Below, piece by piece: positions 34,015 to 44,492 of a stretch of DNA of 64,000 nucleotides (positions are counted from its first letter, which is position 1; each line of letters begins with the position of its first letter). Source of the DNA: Albugo candida (taxonomy: Eukaryota > Oomycota > Peronosporomycetes > Albuginales); NCBI GenBank assembly GCA_040437565.1, contig JBDOQK010000054.1, positions 186,001 to 250,000 on the forward strand, written 5' to 3'. Under the pieces are notes generated by a model. That model was given only the letters and a program-made list of their open reading frames with translations. It did not search any database and was not told the DNA's origin. The position numbers were made by a program, and so were the translations under genes.

Positions 34015-35911
34015 TCAATACTTTCGATATTTCCAATACGATAATTTACCAACTAAAAGGTCGTAGCTGACGGCTATCGCAATATACGTCAGCACGTCCG
34101 TCCCACGACGTATATGAAGCCACTGTATGCGTTTATGTATATCTTTTGAGACACTTAGACAGCTGCTACAGATTTCTGATTCAACTGACGTATTCGCAGA
34201 CGAAATCTTGCTTGCTGTAACGTAATGCCGTAACTTGCTATTGGCGACTTCGGATTGCTCCATACGGATCGACGTCGTCACTAAACCTTGCGTGATAACT
34301 TCGGACATTAAAGAACACTGGTAGCCAGTTTTACGCTTTTGAACGAAACAGACGCACTCGCCACGTTCGTCGTTATCTTCACGACGATGCGCTAAGAGCT
34401 CTTCTTTGGGAATCCAGCGTCTGATGAGGACCATCGGAGACATCTGTACATGTTCAGCATATTTTCGCAAAGTTAAACGAAAAATTGGTCCGTGATCAAC
34501 AAGCTGGAACAGCCAATTTCGTCGCGATACGCGGACAACTTCAAATAGTTCATGCGAGCCAAATCCGAGAATTCTACATCGCTTTAGGCCACCAGTAACC
34601 TCAAATTCACGTTTATCTAGGATAAACACCTGCATTTGATGGAGAAGAATTAGATGGAATGTTTAACCAAAATGATTTCGAGTACCGTATCCGTATAGAA
34701 CGCCAAGGCATTTCTACCGCTCATTAATGATTCGCTTACCAAGTGCGAAACTCTGGCCGATTTGACGGATTCGGATTGTAAAGGCGAGCATTTCTTCGAA
34801 CAACATTTTCCGAATCGATGGACACAATTCAAATACATTTTGCACATACATTTCCCTGCTGAAGAACGCGCCAAGAGTTGTGAATACAAGTCGTACTGGT
34901 CTGACTCCTCATCAAATGAAAGCTGATTCAGCAAACGATCAATCTCTTCAAATAAATTCGATTCCTTTTCGGCTTTTATGGTGTCCAGATACACGGGATG
35001 CTTCAAAACACCGTCAATTTCACCAAGCGATTCCAAAACTTGCATGATTTCTGCAGATACTTTAGTATTACCAGCCCACATTCTCTTCAACTTTCTACTC
35101 AAACGAATGATATAAACTCTTGACGCAGCTTTGGATAATTAACATACCCACGCAGACCATTTGTCAAGTAGTGCGTTTCAACAAATTGAACTTGGTGGCC
35201 GAGCTTTGAATCTCCTCGAAGCGTATTATACATCTCACGAGCATCGGACGGCGTACATTTAAACTCATGCTGTGATTCGCCAATGGAGATCTGATACATA
35301 AAGTCGTCTTCGTCGCAGGGCTTTTTTCCTCGCTTCAACGCTTTTTTCCGGGTATTCTTGCTAGAACAAGTGGAAATCTCAATACGGCTGGACTGCACGT
35401 TTTCAGCTACAGTGAAAGTCAGCTAAAGAAGGATAAGAACGCTTCCGCAAACCCTACCTTGCAAAATTGGTTTGGGATCGTGCTGCTCGCAAAAATACGT
35501 TGCGTTTTGTAGGTTCGAGAGTGATTGTGCATCGCTTTCCGAATCATTGACTGAGATGCGTTGGTTCGATGGTGTTGCTTTCCATTCACAGGTCGACGGC
35601 GTATCCTTCAAACTCTCTGTGCAATCATTTTCCTCACATTCTCGTCTCGTTTTTCTACGCTCCCTTATATTATAAAAATGTACATGATCGTGATGTTTCA
35701 CGCTGCTTCGACGCAGTCGTTGATAGCTGGAGCGACTGGTACTACTACTATAACCGCTAGTGGCAGTGGAGGATGTATTGATCGATTCACTGGACCGCTT
35801 AGGTTTGAGCTCTTCTTGGTACCAACACAAAGGCTCGGAGGTCGTTATGATTTTTTTCAACGATCTCAAACTCGCTGCATCTCTCGTCACCATTTGAGGT
35901 GAGCATGGCAT
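34015..35911 (-). CDS. Unidentified four-exon protein
   Basis: Exons are 35911-35458, 35406-35148, 35094-34686 and 34629-34015, with introns of 51-56 bp. All phases agree and give 578 aa. Exon 1 encodes a Ser/Arg-rich low-complexity region. Exon 2 carries a compact segment (DDFMYQISIGESQHEFKCTP) that vaguely recalls a PX or PH-like strand pattern. Exons 3-4 hold a helical part, then a strand-rich domain (VFILDKREFEVTGGLKRC, GECVCFVQKRKTGYQCSL) that could be a START- or PH-like fold. No catalytic motif or membrane segment was found. It lies 209 bp upstream, on the minus strand, of the proteasome gene and is divergent from the LRR kinase. I do not recognise it. Confidence 0.65.
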
Positions 35912-36106
35912 CGATAAAATGTATGTGCAGCTGCCTCCAAAAGTGACCAATGATCATTCTAAAACTCTGAACGACAAAGTCCGCTTTTATGCATAAGTAG
36001 CGCAACTTTTCCTGGCTCTAACCCTTCCCACGCCCAGTATTCGCTTCATTCTTGTAACGATTCCTTCTTTGCTCTGTGTCATAATCGGTGTACAGTGGGA
36101 TTATCA

Positions 36107-38867
36107 ATGTGGGTGTCAATAGTATATTTAGTCTGCTGTCTTCCCGTGTACCTCGTGCAAGTACACGGACAGGCCGTTCCTTCTCTCTCGTGGTGTACGG
36201 ATTCAGCGAATACTGTTCTGACTACCTGCGGTCAGGCATGTGAGACCGATCAGCCCTGTGTTCAGTACGCAAAGAGAGCAAGCTGTATTGATGCATCTCG
36301 TAATGAATGCAAAAGCCGCGTTGTGGATGGATCAGCGTGTGTGTATCAATGCTTAAACACCGCCTACAATACGGCTGCGTCCAAATTCACGCTGTTTGTG
36401 AAAGAGCCAAAAGCTACCGATCACTTTGACTCGGAGGGGACGGTCTCATCATCGGCATTTCCCTCCGCTACAATCACGTCCATTTCCAGTTCTGCTTTCT
36501 CTTCTGAAGTTCGGAATGTGTACGTGACGTTCTTCTTGTGATCTATCATTGAAAATGATCCATTTTTTGTAAAGCCAAATTACGGGATTTGATAGCACAA
36601 GTGTGCAGAAAGGATCCATAAAGTCTGTCGATTTGACCAAGAAACCATTCAAGGATGCTGATCTGCTAGAAACACTGTACGTATCGATATACGTGCACCG
36701 ATCTCGACGCCGACTGACGTGTTTTCGATTTGAAGCGTGCTGACCAATTTGGACCTTTCAACGTTCCCGGAAGACTTGGTATCAAAAACGACGCTTGTAT
36801 CCCTGTAAGCGTCACATCGATTACTCTTTACAAGGATTCTCATAGATCGAAATGCGTAGATGGCTCGAGAACTGTAATTTGATCGAATTGCCCGCATTCC
36901 TTGCAGCTATCTCTGGACTAACAGAATTGTTAGTTTGACCATGCATCATGCTTCTCGCTATCACTGACCTACTATTTACGTAGGATCTTGTCGAAGAACA
37001 AGCTGGAGAGCCTATCTGACGGCAAAAAATATGCAAAGGCTCTGGAAGCAATTACAAATTTGTACGTTTGTAGTTTTTGATTTCATGAGCTGAAATGTAA
37101 AGTGGCTAAATCAAGAGATCTGAGTGAAAACTCCTTAAAGTCTTTCGATTGGAGTCTACCACAAGTGACGTCATTGTAAGTGCTGGCTTCCCAGTCTCTT
37201 TGACGTGATTTACAAGACTCGAAGATCTTAGTGGAGTATGACAGAAACCTGGCAAATAATGCGATTTCATCATTCCCGACAGTCATATTCACGCTATCAA
37301 AACTCAATACTTTGTATGAAGCGGATTCCAACGGCTTTATTATCGTACTTATATTGCCTTCCAACTAGGAATCTTAATGGAAATCAGATAAATAAGCTCA
37401 CGATTACGACGACTCAAGCAAACTTTCTGAAGCGGCTGGACGACGATACAAAACTTGGAATACTAAGCATGAGTGGGTCTTGTGGTAGTAAGGCAACTGA
37501 ATTGAAGATACACGATTCTATCGTATGCATTGATGACAGCAGCGGTACGTCGCGCTTGTATCTATCGATATACAGCTGCTCATTTTCCATCATCAGGATC
37601 GAACAAGACTACTATCATAGCCGTATGTGTCTCTTTGGTCCTTACCTTACTGCTGGTGCTCGGTGTATTCTTTTGGTTTCGCCGCAAAAAACGCAATTTG
37701 GAATATCTTAACAGCCCGACGTTTGCAACCATGGAACGTGCTGGAGGACGGGTATCAAGAGTACGTTCGGGGTCGGGAAGGAGAAGCTCGATAGCATTTA
37801 CAGTGCCCGATACGCCTCCTCAGATAAGGGAGCCGCATCTTGCTATCGCGAAGCGCGTGGACATTGGTCTTGGTATACCGAGTTGGGATAGAAAAGATCA
37901 AAGTGGCTCTACAGCTCGCTGGCTCCAGACCGATAAAGGCTCGCACGGTCACACAAGCAACTCTGTAGCTATAAATGAGGTTCCACAAAGGCGCAGTAGT
38001 TTGACTTCGCGTCAAATAAGTCCGAATGTCGTGCAACTTTCAAAGAAAGATATTGTTTTTACTCGGCGACTGGCGAAAGGAGCTTTTGGCGAAGTATGGC
38101 TCGCACAATTAGAAATGGGATTTGTTGCTGTCAAGAAATTGATCACCGTCGACACCCAATCTATTGCTGGATTCATTGCAGAGCTGAATCTACTCGCCAG
38201 CTTTAATCACCCACGTATAATTCAACTGATTGGCGCGACATGGGATGAAACCTTTTCAGATTTGCATATTGTGACCGAATACATGAATTGTGGTGATTTG
38301 CTTACCGTTCTTCGGCAAAAGTCGCCCGTCGAACTCACGTGGACAGACGGCAAGGCGTTGTATTGCCTACAGATCTGTGAAGCAATATGCTACCTCCACA
38401 GTCTGCAGCCGGCTCTGATTCATCGTGACATCAAATCACGTAATGTCTTGGTTGATTCTGCGAAAGGAGCTAAATTGACCGATTTTGGAGAATCACGTGA
38501 GCGTACTTTTCAGCATACAATGACAGCTGGAGTTGGTACAGCAAGATGGGTTGCACCAGAGATTATTCTTGGCGAAGACTACAGCGAGCTTGCTGATATT
38601 TACTCATTTGGGGTACTGCTATCCGAGCTCGACACTCACATGATTCCATACGAGAACTCGGATATCAAAGAAGAAGCTATGATAGTTCAACAAGTAGCGG
38701 TTGGGAAACTGCGCCCCAGCTTCAGTGAATCATGTCCCGACATTATCAAGCGGCTCGCACACGAGTGCTTACAGTTCGATCCAACCCTCCGACCACCTGC
38801 TTCGAGGCTGCTGCAATCGTTACTTTCGTCACCTCTGTTGCAGCGTGCAGCCAATTTGTCGTCGTAG
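36107..38867 (+). CDS. LRR receptor-like protein kinase (TKL type)
   Basis: There are nine exons: 36107-36519, 36575-36676, 36736-36804, 36860-36928, 36984-37061, 37116-37175, 37245-37313, 37369-37544 and 37597-38867. All introns are 51-69 bp, and the total is 768 aa. A signal peptide (MWVSIVYLVCCLPVYLVQVH) precedes a Cys-rich domain of about 70 residues. Exons 2-8 each carry roughly one leucine-rich repeat (for example SFPTVIFTLSKLNTL). One membrane span follows (IIAVCVSLVLTLLLVLGVFF, about 349-370). The kinase has GAFGEVW, VAVKK, HRDIKSRNVL, DFGESRE, GTARWVAPE and a closing RPPASRL. All catalytic residues are present. It is likely a plasma-membrane receptor; its ligand is unknown. Plant-like RLKs of this layout are known in oomycetes. 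Confidence 0.9.
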
Positions 38868-39604
38868 GACTATTGAAGTTTTATACAGCCGGTCAGTTCC
38901 TAAGAATTAGATATGCATGTGGTGCTTAATGCAATTTGTTCGATCGCACACATCTCGTGACTGTGCATCTCTGAAGCAGACTGCGACCGCACTGGTAATG
39001 CGTAAGACAGTTTTAGCGTACCTGTGGGCGTGTAAGTCGCAAACGTTGCAAACAACATATTCGATATCGCGGAGAGGCAACGTCACAAATTATGTGAAAA
39101 TCTTGTAAGTCTAAGTATTGTTCTACCGCATGCTGTCGACTTACCGAAAATGAAGGTCAGCGAACAGCTACCTGTAAGCTAGCGGAGCGGCTTTTGGATT
39201 GGATTAAATGTAAATTGAGAATAGTGACTCGGTGCATCAAATGAGATCTCACAACGTTTATTTAAGGTGTATCTCCTACGTCAGGTCCTGCCTTCTAGAG
39301 CATGACGAATGAGTATCTACGGATTTTTTCTCTTAAAAATAAATTTTGAAGGCGCATATTTTCGTTACAATCCATCTATTGACATGTACTCTACTCTCAT
39401 TTGTATTCGAGAGAGAAAGTGTCGTACTTTGTATACACTGTGTAACCATAAAATTGAACGATATCTTAATCATTCCTCGGATGATAACTCACAACAGAGC
39501 AAAAAATCTGCTTCAGTCGAGCATTCAGGTAATTATCTAGGATAGTCATGAAATCGAGAGGTAAAAATCACAAATCTGATATTCTTCTTGTGCGCATTAA
39601 AACT
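38868..39604. other. Intergenic, no gene
   Basis: AT-rich spacer between the convergent LRR kinase and CWC2-like genes. The plus-strand frame at 39548-39997 is antisense to CWC2 and without motifs. Confidence 0.6.
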
Positions 39605-41024
39605 CTAATGAGGCTCTTCACTTATAAGCAGCGAGGGATCAGCGTAAGAGAGCTCTGCAGAGAAGCTCGGATTCTTATGTGGGTCACAATACTGGGTATC
39701 CGTTTGAGGGTACGTAGAGACAACGGTGCTTTCAATTTTCTGTCGCTTTGTCATTGGGATCTGATAATGCGATGGGTAATTGAAAGCTGCTTCTTCTCTA
39801 CTGATACCCTTGGCTTCTACCATGGCTATAATCGCGTCATGATCAGCTCTTGCACCGGCTTGTTTCGCGACTGGATTCGGATCGTCGTATGCCCAGCGTA
39901 TGTTGAGCACTTCGTTATTTCCCAGAGATTGATTGCCCATTGCTTCCTTTGCAAATTCAGCACTTGTTCGATATCGATAGCGCACAAAGCAAATTGATAA
40001 TCTGTGAATCACATTGATGTTCTCCACTTCACCCCAGTCGGTGAATTTTTCGTATAATACGTCCTCTAGACGCTTTGAATCATCATTCACATTTCTTAAC
40101 CCACCCACATACAATGTTCTTGAATTGCGATTAAAATTGCCAACTCCGGTCATATCATCACGATCTGTAGCATGTCGCTCTCTTCCAAAGCAATCGTACA
40201 TCATTCCGATGCGCGTTTCATCTGCGATGGTGGGAATTCGATGGTAATAGTTACACTCGGAGCCGCGTGCACACATTCCACGCGCAAAATGCAAACAGAA
40301 GTATCGATTGGCTTTGCTGACAATATCAGCTTTTGTCTTCCCAGCATCTGATTCGGGGTCACAAAGTGTTGTGGCTGGTTCTTTGCTTCGATCGTTTGCC
40401 CAATGATCCCCAATATATTTATCGTACCATATATTATATTCCAGAGCTCCTTCCAGTTGTGAGTTCTTTGTAGGCAATTCGTTTATTTGTTTGCGTGCTG
40501 GTCGACTCAGATACTTTTTGTTCAGCTCTGCGTATTTGTTTGCATTCTCAGTTCCCGCTTTGCCCCGTCCAAACCATCCTGTTGCTGCAAAAATCAAAAT
40601 ATTTTATGAGTAAAAGAGATACAAAGCCCTCAGCAAAGCTGATAGAAATCACTAACGACTTACAATGCGGCGCTGCTCCCATTTCTGCCGGGCGTTCCCA
40701 TTGCGTCTTATTGGTATCGATATTGTAATAATAAATCTTGTTTGTGGCAACGTCCAATGCTTCTCTCCATTTATGCTTATCTCCCGTACTTGTGCTGATC
40801 AAAGCATCGTTTGCTGCTTTCTTTGGTGCACGACAGCGAAAACATCGTTCACGGCGCGGATAATTTTCATGCCGACAGTCCTCACATATCCAGTTCTTCT
40901 CATAGACGGCATATGCTGCGCCAACGTCCCCCAGAGTCGCTACAGCTGTGATTTTGCGAGGCAAATTATTGACCGCATTCAGTTCCGCCATCCGGCTGCC
41001 AAAATCGTTTTTATTCAAAGCCAC
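39605..41024 (-). CDS. CWC2: CWC2/RBM22-like splicing factor with extra ZnF and WW
   Basis: Exon 1 is 41024-40664 and exon 2 is 40584-39605, with a 79-bp intron, giving 446 aa. Order of domains: a RanBP2-type zinc finger (WICEDCRHENYPRRERCFRC), a WW domain (KWREALDVATNKIYYYN, ending TQWERP), then the CWC2 core beginning TGWFGRGKAGTENANKY. The core holds the Torus region with a CCCH finger (YFCLHFARGMCARGSECNYY) and an RRM (TLYVGG, ICFVRYRYRTSAEFA). CWC2 contacts the U6 ISL and catalytic centre of the spliceosome. The N-terminal ZnF-WW part is not in yeast CWC2 or human RBM22 as I remember them. Divergent from PHO88-ankyrin with only about 75 bp between starts. Confidence 0.88.
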
Positions 41025-41099
41025 TACTTATCATGTAATCGAGGTTATGGATTTTGGGAACTGGTTGGTTGGGCATTCTCAGCTCCCTCACGTATCAAA

Positions 41100-41289
41100 A
41101 TGGCAGGCAAACAGAGTCCAATGCGGATTTTTCTGATGCTTCCCATGATCTATTTGATGGGAAAAGTAGACTTCGAAAATATGCTTATTCTCAACTCTGC
41201 GCGTATTGCCTTCTTTTCCGTTCAAACTATATCATTACTACTTGGATTGTATATACGCCATCTCATTAAAGTAAGGAACGATCGACAAA
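41100..41289 (+). other. Duplicate 5' piece of PHO88-ankyrin (assembly copy)
   Basis: Identical to 42531-42720 and cut off by the gap at 41290. It belongs to the 1331-bp flank duplication (39959-41289 and 41390-42720) and probably does not exist as a second locus. Confidence 0.8.
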
Positions 41290-41389
41290 NNNNNNNNNNN
41301 NNNNNNNNNNNNNNNNNNNNNNNNNNNNNNNNNNNNNNNNNNNNNNNNNNNNNNNNNNNNNNNNNNNNNNNNNNNNNNNNNNNNNNNNN
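41290..41389. other. Assembly gap with 1331-bp identical flanks
   Basis: Positions 39959-41289 and 41390-42720 (1331 bp each) show no difference in any part I compared and lie directly on either side of exactly 100 N. The simplest reading is two contigs sharing a long end that were placed in tandem. Confidence 0.85.
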
Positions 41390-42455
41390 AGCACTTGTTC
41401 GATATCGATAGCGCACAAAGCAAATTGATAATCTGTGAATCACATTGATGTTCTCCACTTCACCCCAGTCGGTGAATTTTTCGTATAATACGTCCTCTAG
41501 ACGCTTTGAATCATCATTCACATTTCTTAACCCACCCACATACAATGTTCTTGAATTGCGATTAAAATTGCCAACTCCGGTCATATCATCACGATCTGTA
41601 GCATGTCGCTCTCTTCCAAAGCAATCGTACATCATTCCGATGCGCGTTTCATCTGCGATGGTGGGAATTCGATGGTAATAGTTACACTCGGAGCCGCGTG
41701 CACACATTCCACGCGCAAAATGCAAACAGAAGTATCGATTGGCTTTGCTGACAATATCAGCTTTTGTCTTCCCAGCATCTGATTCGGGGTCACAAAGTGT
41801 TGTGGCTGGTTCTTTGCTTCGATCGTTTGCCCAATGATCCCCAATATATTTATCGTACCATATATTATATTCCAGAGCTCCTTCCAGTTGTGAGTTCTTT
41901 GTAGGCAATTCGTTTATTTGTTTGCGTGCTGGTCGACTCAGATACTTTTTGTTCAGCTCTGCGTATTTGTTTGCATTCTCAGTTCCCGCTTTGCCCCGTC
42001 CAAACCATCCTGTTGCTGCAAAAATCAAAATATTTTATGAGTAAAAGAGATACAAAGCCCTCAGCAAAGCTGATAGAAATCACTAACGACTTACAATGCG
42101 GCGCTGCTCCCATTTCTGCCGGGCGTTCCCATTGCGTCTTATTGGTATCGATATTGTAATAATAAATCTTGTTTGTGGCAACGTCCAATGCTTCTCTCCA
42201 TTTATGCTTATCTCCCGTACTTGTGCTGATCAAAGCATCGTTTGCTGCTTTCTTTGGTGCACGACAGCGAAAACATCGTTCACGGCGCGGATAATTTTCA
42301 TGCCGACAGTCCTCACATATCCAGTTCTTCTCATAGACGGCATATGCTGCGCCAACGTCCCCCAGAGTCGCTACAGCTGTGATTTTGCGAGGCAAATTAT
42401 TGACCGCATTCAGTTCCGCCATCCGGCTGCCAAAATCGTTTTTATTCAAAGCCAC
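41390..42455 (-). other. Duplicate 5' part of CWC2-like gene (assembly copy)
   Basis: This matches exon 1 (42455-42095), the intron (42016-42094) and the first 626 bases of exon 2 of the CWC2-like gene at 39605-41024. It stops dead at the gap. A true second gene would have to be truncated exactly at the N run, so I regard it as an artefact. Confidence 0.8.
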
Positions 42456-42530
42456 TACTTATCATGTAATCGAGGTTATGGATTTTGGGAACTGGTTGGT
42501 TGGGCATTCTCAGCTCCCTCACGTATCAAA

Positions 42531-43601
42531 ATGGCAGGCAAACAGAGTCCAATGCGGATTTTTCTGATGCTTCCCATGATCTATTTGATGGGAAAAGTAG
42601 ACTTCGAAAATATGCTTATTCTCAACTCTGCGCGTATTGCCTTCTTTTCCGTTCAAACTATATCATTACTACTTGGATTGTATATACGCCATCTCATTAA
42701 AGTAAGGAACGATCGACAAAGTATTTTTGTGCCCTCGGCGACGTCGCCTTTGGATGCAACACCAAATTACGATCAAATGAACGAAACGACTTATTTTGAT
42801 CACGAAAATGCAAAAGTAAATGAATTCTTGAAGCAAACCTGTATCGGCGCTCTCATTTCATCGGTCATTCATTTCAAATTTGGGGTCAATCAAGTTGTCG
42901 TTATTCAGTCGGTGATGGCCCCACTCAATTTGTATGACAATCCGCTGGTAAAAAAATATATTCTCAGGAGTTCAACCATTCGTATTTGGAATGAGTTATT
43001 GCATGGGGAGACGCCGCAGCAAGCAAAGGAAGCTATATGTGGTGGAGTTGCAGCTTCTTCGTCCGAAAATAAAGCTTTGAAGGACCTTGGACCAGCTGAA
43101 GCAATATCGAAAACGTTCTCGCTTGAGGAAAATGCAGATTATGATGCTTTGTTTGAAGTAGTCAAAGACGACTTGAACGCGAAAACTTCCGAGGACGGCT
43201 GGACAGCACTGATGGTTGCTTGTAGCTCTCCGGTCGATACAAGCCAGTTTATCAAGCGAATGGTGAATCAAGGTGCGGATGTCCTTGCTACAGATAATGA
43301 TGGATGGACAGCACTACACTGGAGTGCATTTCATGGTCGTCCGGAGGCAGCTGAAACACTACTAAAAATTGCTGAGACTAACGTCATAAAGAAGCTCATT
43401 GAAATGAAAGCCATTGATGGAAGAACTGCGGAAAGCATTGCCGAAGAAGAGGGGAATAATGAGATTGTGGATATATGTCGCGCAGCCAGAGATCGTGTGG
43501 AAGCTGACTCGACAGAATTCGATGAGGCGGGATCCGAGGATATTACGTTGCGTCAACGAAAATATGCGCCCATCCACTCACGGATGAACGATGTTGATTA
43601 G
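42531..43601 (+). CDS. PHO88/SND3-like membrane protein fused to ankyrin repeats
   Basis: A single exon of 356 aa starting MAGKQSPMRIFLML. The first 170 residues follow PHO88/SND3: two hydrophobic segments (RIFLMLPMIYLMGKVDFEN and IAFFSVQTISLLLGLYIRHL), the loop with a YFDHENAKVNEFLKQ match, and a third segment (IGALISSVIHFKFGVNQVVV) ending in SVMAPLNLYDNPLVKKYIL. SND3 helps insert proteins into the ER membrane. From about 215 on are ankyrin repeats (EDGWTALMVACSS, GADVLATDNDGWTALHWSAF, DGRTAESIAEEEGN). An acidic tail follows. The open frame continues upstream of 42531 only as antisense of CWC2. The fusion lies in one exon far from the gap, so it is not an assembly join. Confidence 0.8.
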   Translation: MAGKQSPMRIFLMLPMIYLMGKVDFENMLILNSARIAFFSVQTISLLLGLYIRHLIKVRNDRQSIFVPSATSPLDATPNYDQMNETTYFDHENAKVNEFLKQTCIGALISSVIHFKFGVNQVVVIQSVMAPLNLYDNPLVKKYILRSSTIRIWNELLHGETPQQAKEAICGGVAASSSENKALKDLGPAEAISKTFSLEENADYDALFEVVKDDLNAKTSEDGWTALMVACSSPVDTSQFIKRMVNQGADVLATDNDGWTALHWSAFHGRPEAAETLLKIAETNVIKKLIEMKAIDGRTAESIAEEEGNNEIVDICRAARDRVEADSTEFDEAGSEDITLRQRKYAPIHSRMNDVD

Positions 43602-44492
43602 AAGGTTGTATTCACTAAGTACATTTGATTCTTGAATGATAACGTAAATCTAAGATTCTCGTCCGAAAACTAGCACCACTGCGGATTTTAGCATGCAGAG
43701 AGAGATACATTCAGGCGTATGAAATCAAGATCATTTGAGAGATACAGAGCCGAGTATGAGAGATTCTCAGTCATGTGTTTTATAGAAAGCATTGCTGATC
43801 GTGTCCATATTCGTAATTTGTAATGCTCAAAGCAACAAGCTACCACGTTTACGGCATTGCTTACGTATTCTTACAATTAAATCCAGTTAGCACCTCATAG
43901 TAACGCGATCGCCGTATCGCAGAATCACGGAATCGTGATATCCCGGTTATGCGCAGCCCTATTCGGTCAACAGTTAGACAAAACGCTGTCAGGTATGCTA
44001 CTTGGACAACTTCTATGGCCAATATAGATCGTGAATGTAGCTCCCTCGTTTGAGACACATTTGACCAACGGCTGAGACATTAATTCAAATTCATTCAACG
44101 TTAAAAATCACCTGGCAGATTTGATAAAATACGACTATCGCGGGGTGGATTGGAAGTAACGTTGCCATTGGAGTAGTAAGTGCAAATTCTGATCCATCAA
44201 AGCGCACGAAGACGTTCTATTACATCTATACGCTCCAGCCTGATTGTTTGACATGCACCTTCATAACCCTAAAATCATCCATGTTCAATATACGCATGAA
44301 GCACGATCCGAGAAGCCAACGGTACGTATGAATGAGAAACGCAATTTNNNNNNNNNNNNNNNNNNNNNNNNNNNNNNNNNNNNNNNNNNNNNNNNNNNNN
44401 NNNNNNNNNNNNNNNNNNNNNNNNNNNNNNNNNNNNNNNNNNNNNNNCATCTTTTCATTCTGAAATAATCGACCGAGGAAGCGCACAGGACC
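43602..44492. other. Intergenic with a 100-N gap at 44348-44447
   Basis: There is no supported gene. The gap flanks show no overlap and it sits only 45 bp before the next ATG, so part of that gene's promoter may be missing. Confidence 0.7.

Noticed and set aside
42096-42530. Long plus-strand open frame continuous with PHO88-ankyrin, suggesting a 501-aa protein
   Set aside because: This part is exactly antisense to CWC2 exon 1 and part of its intron, is rich in Cys and Phe, and the family match begins only at MAGKQSPM (42531).
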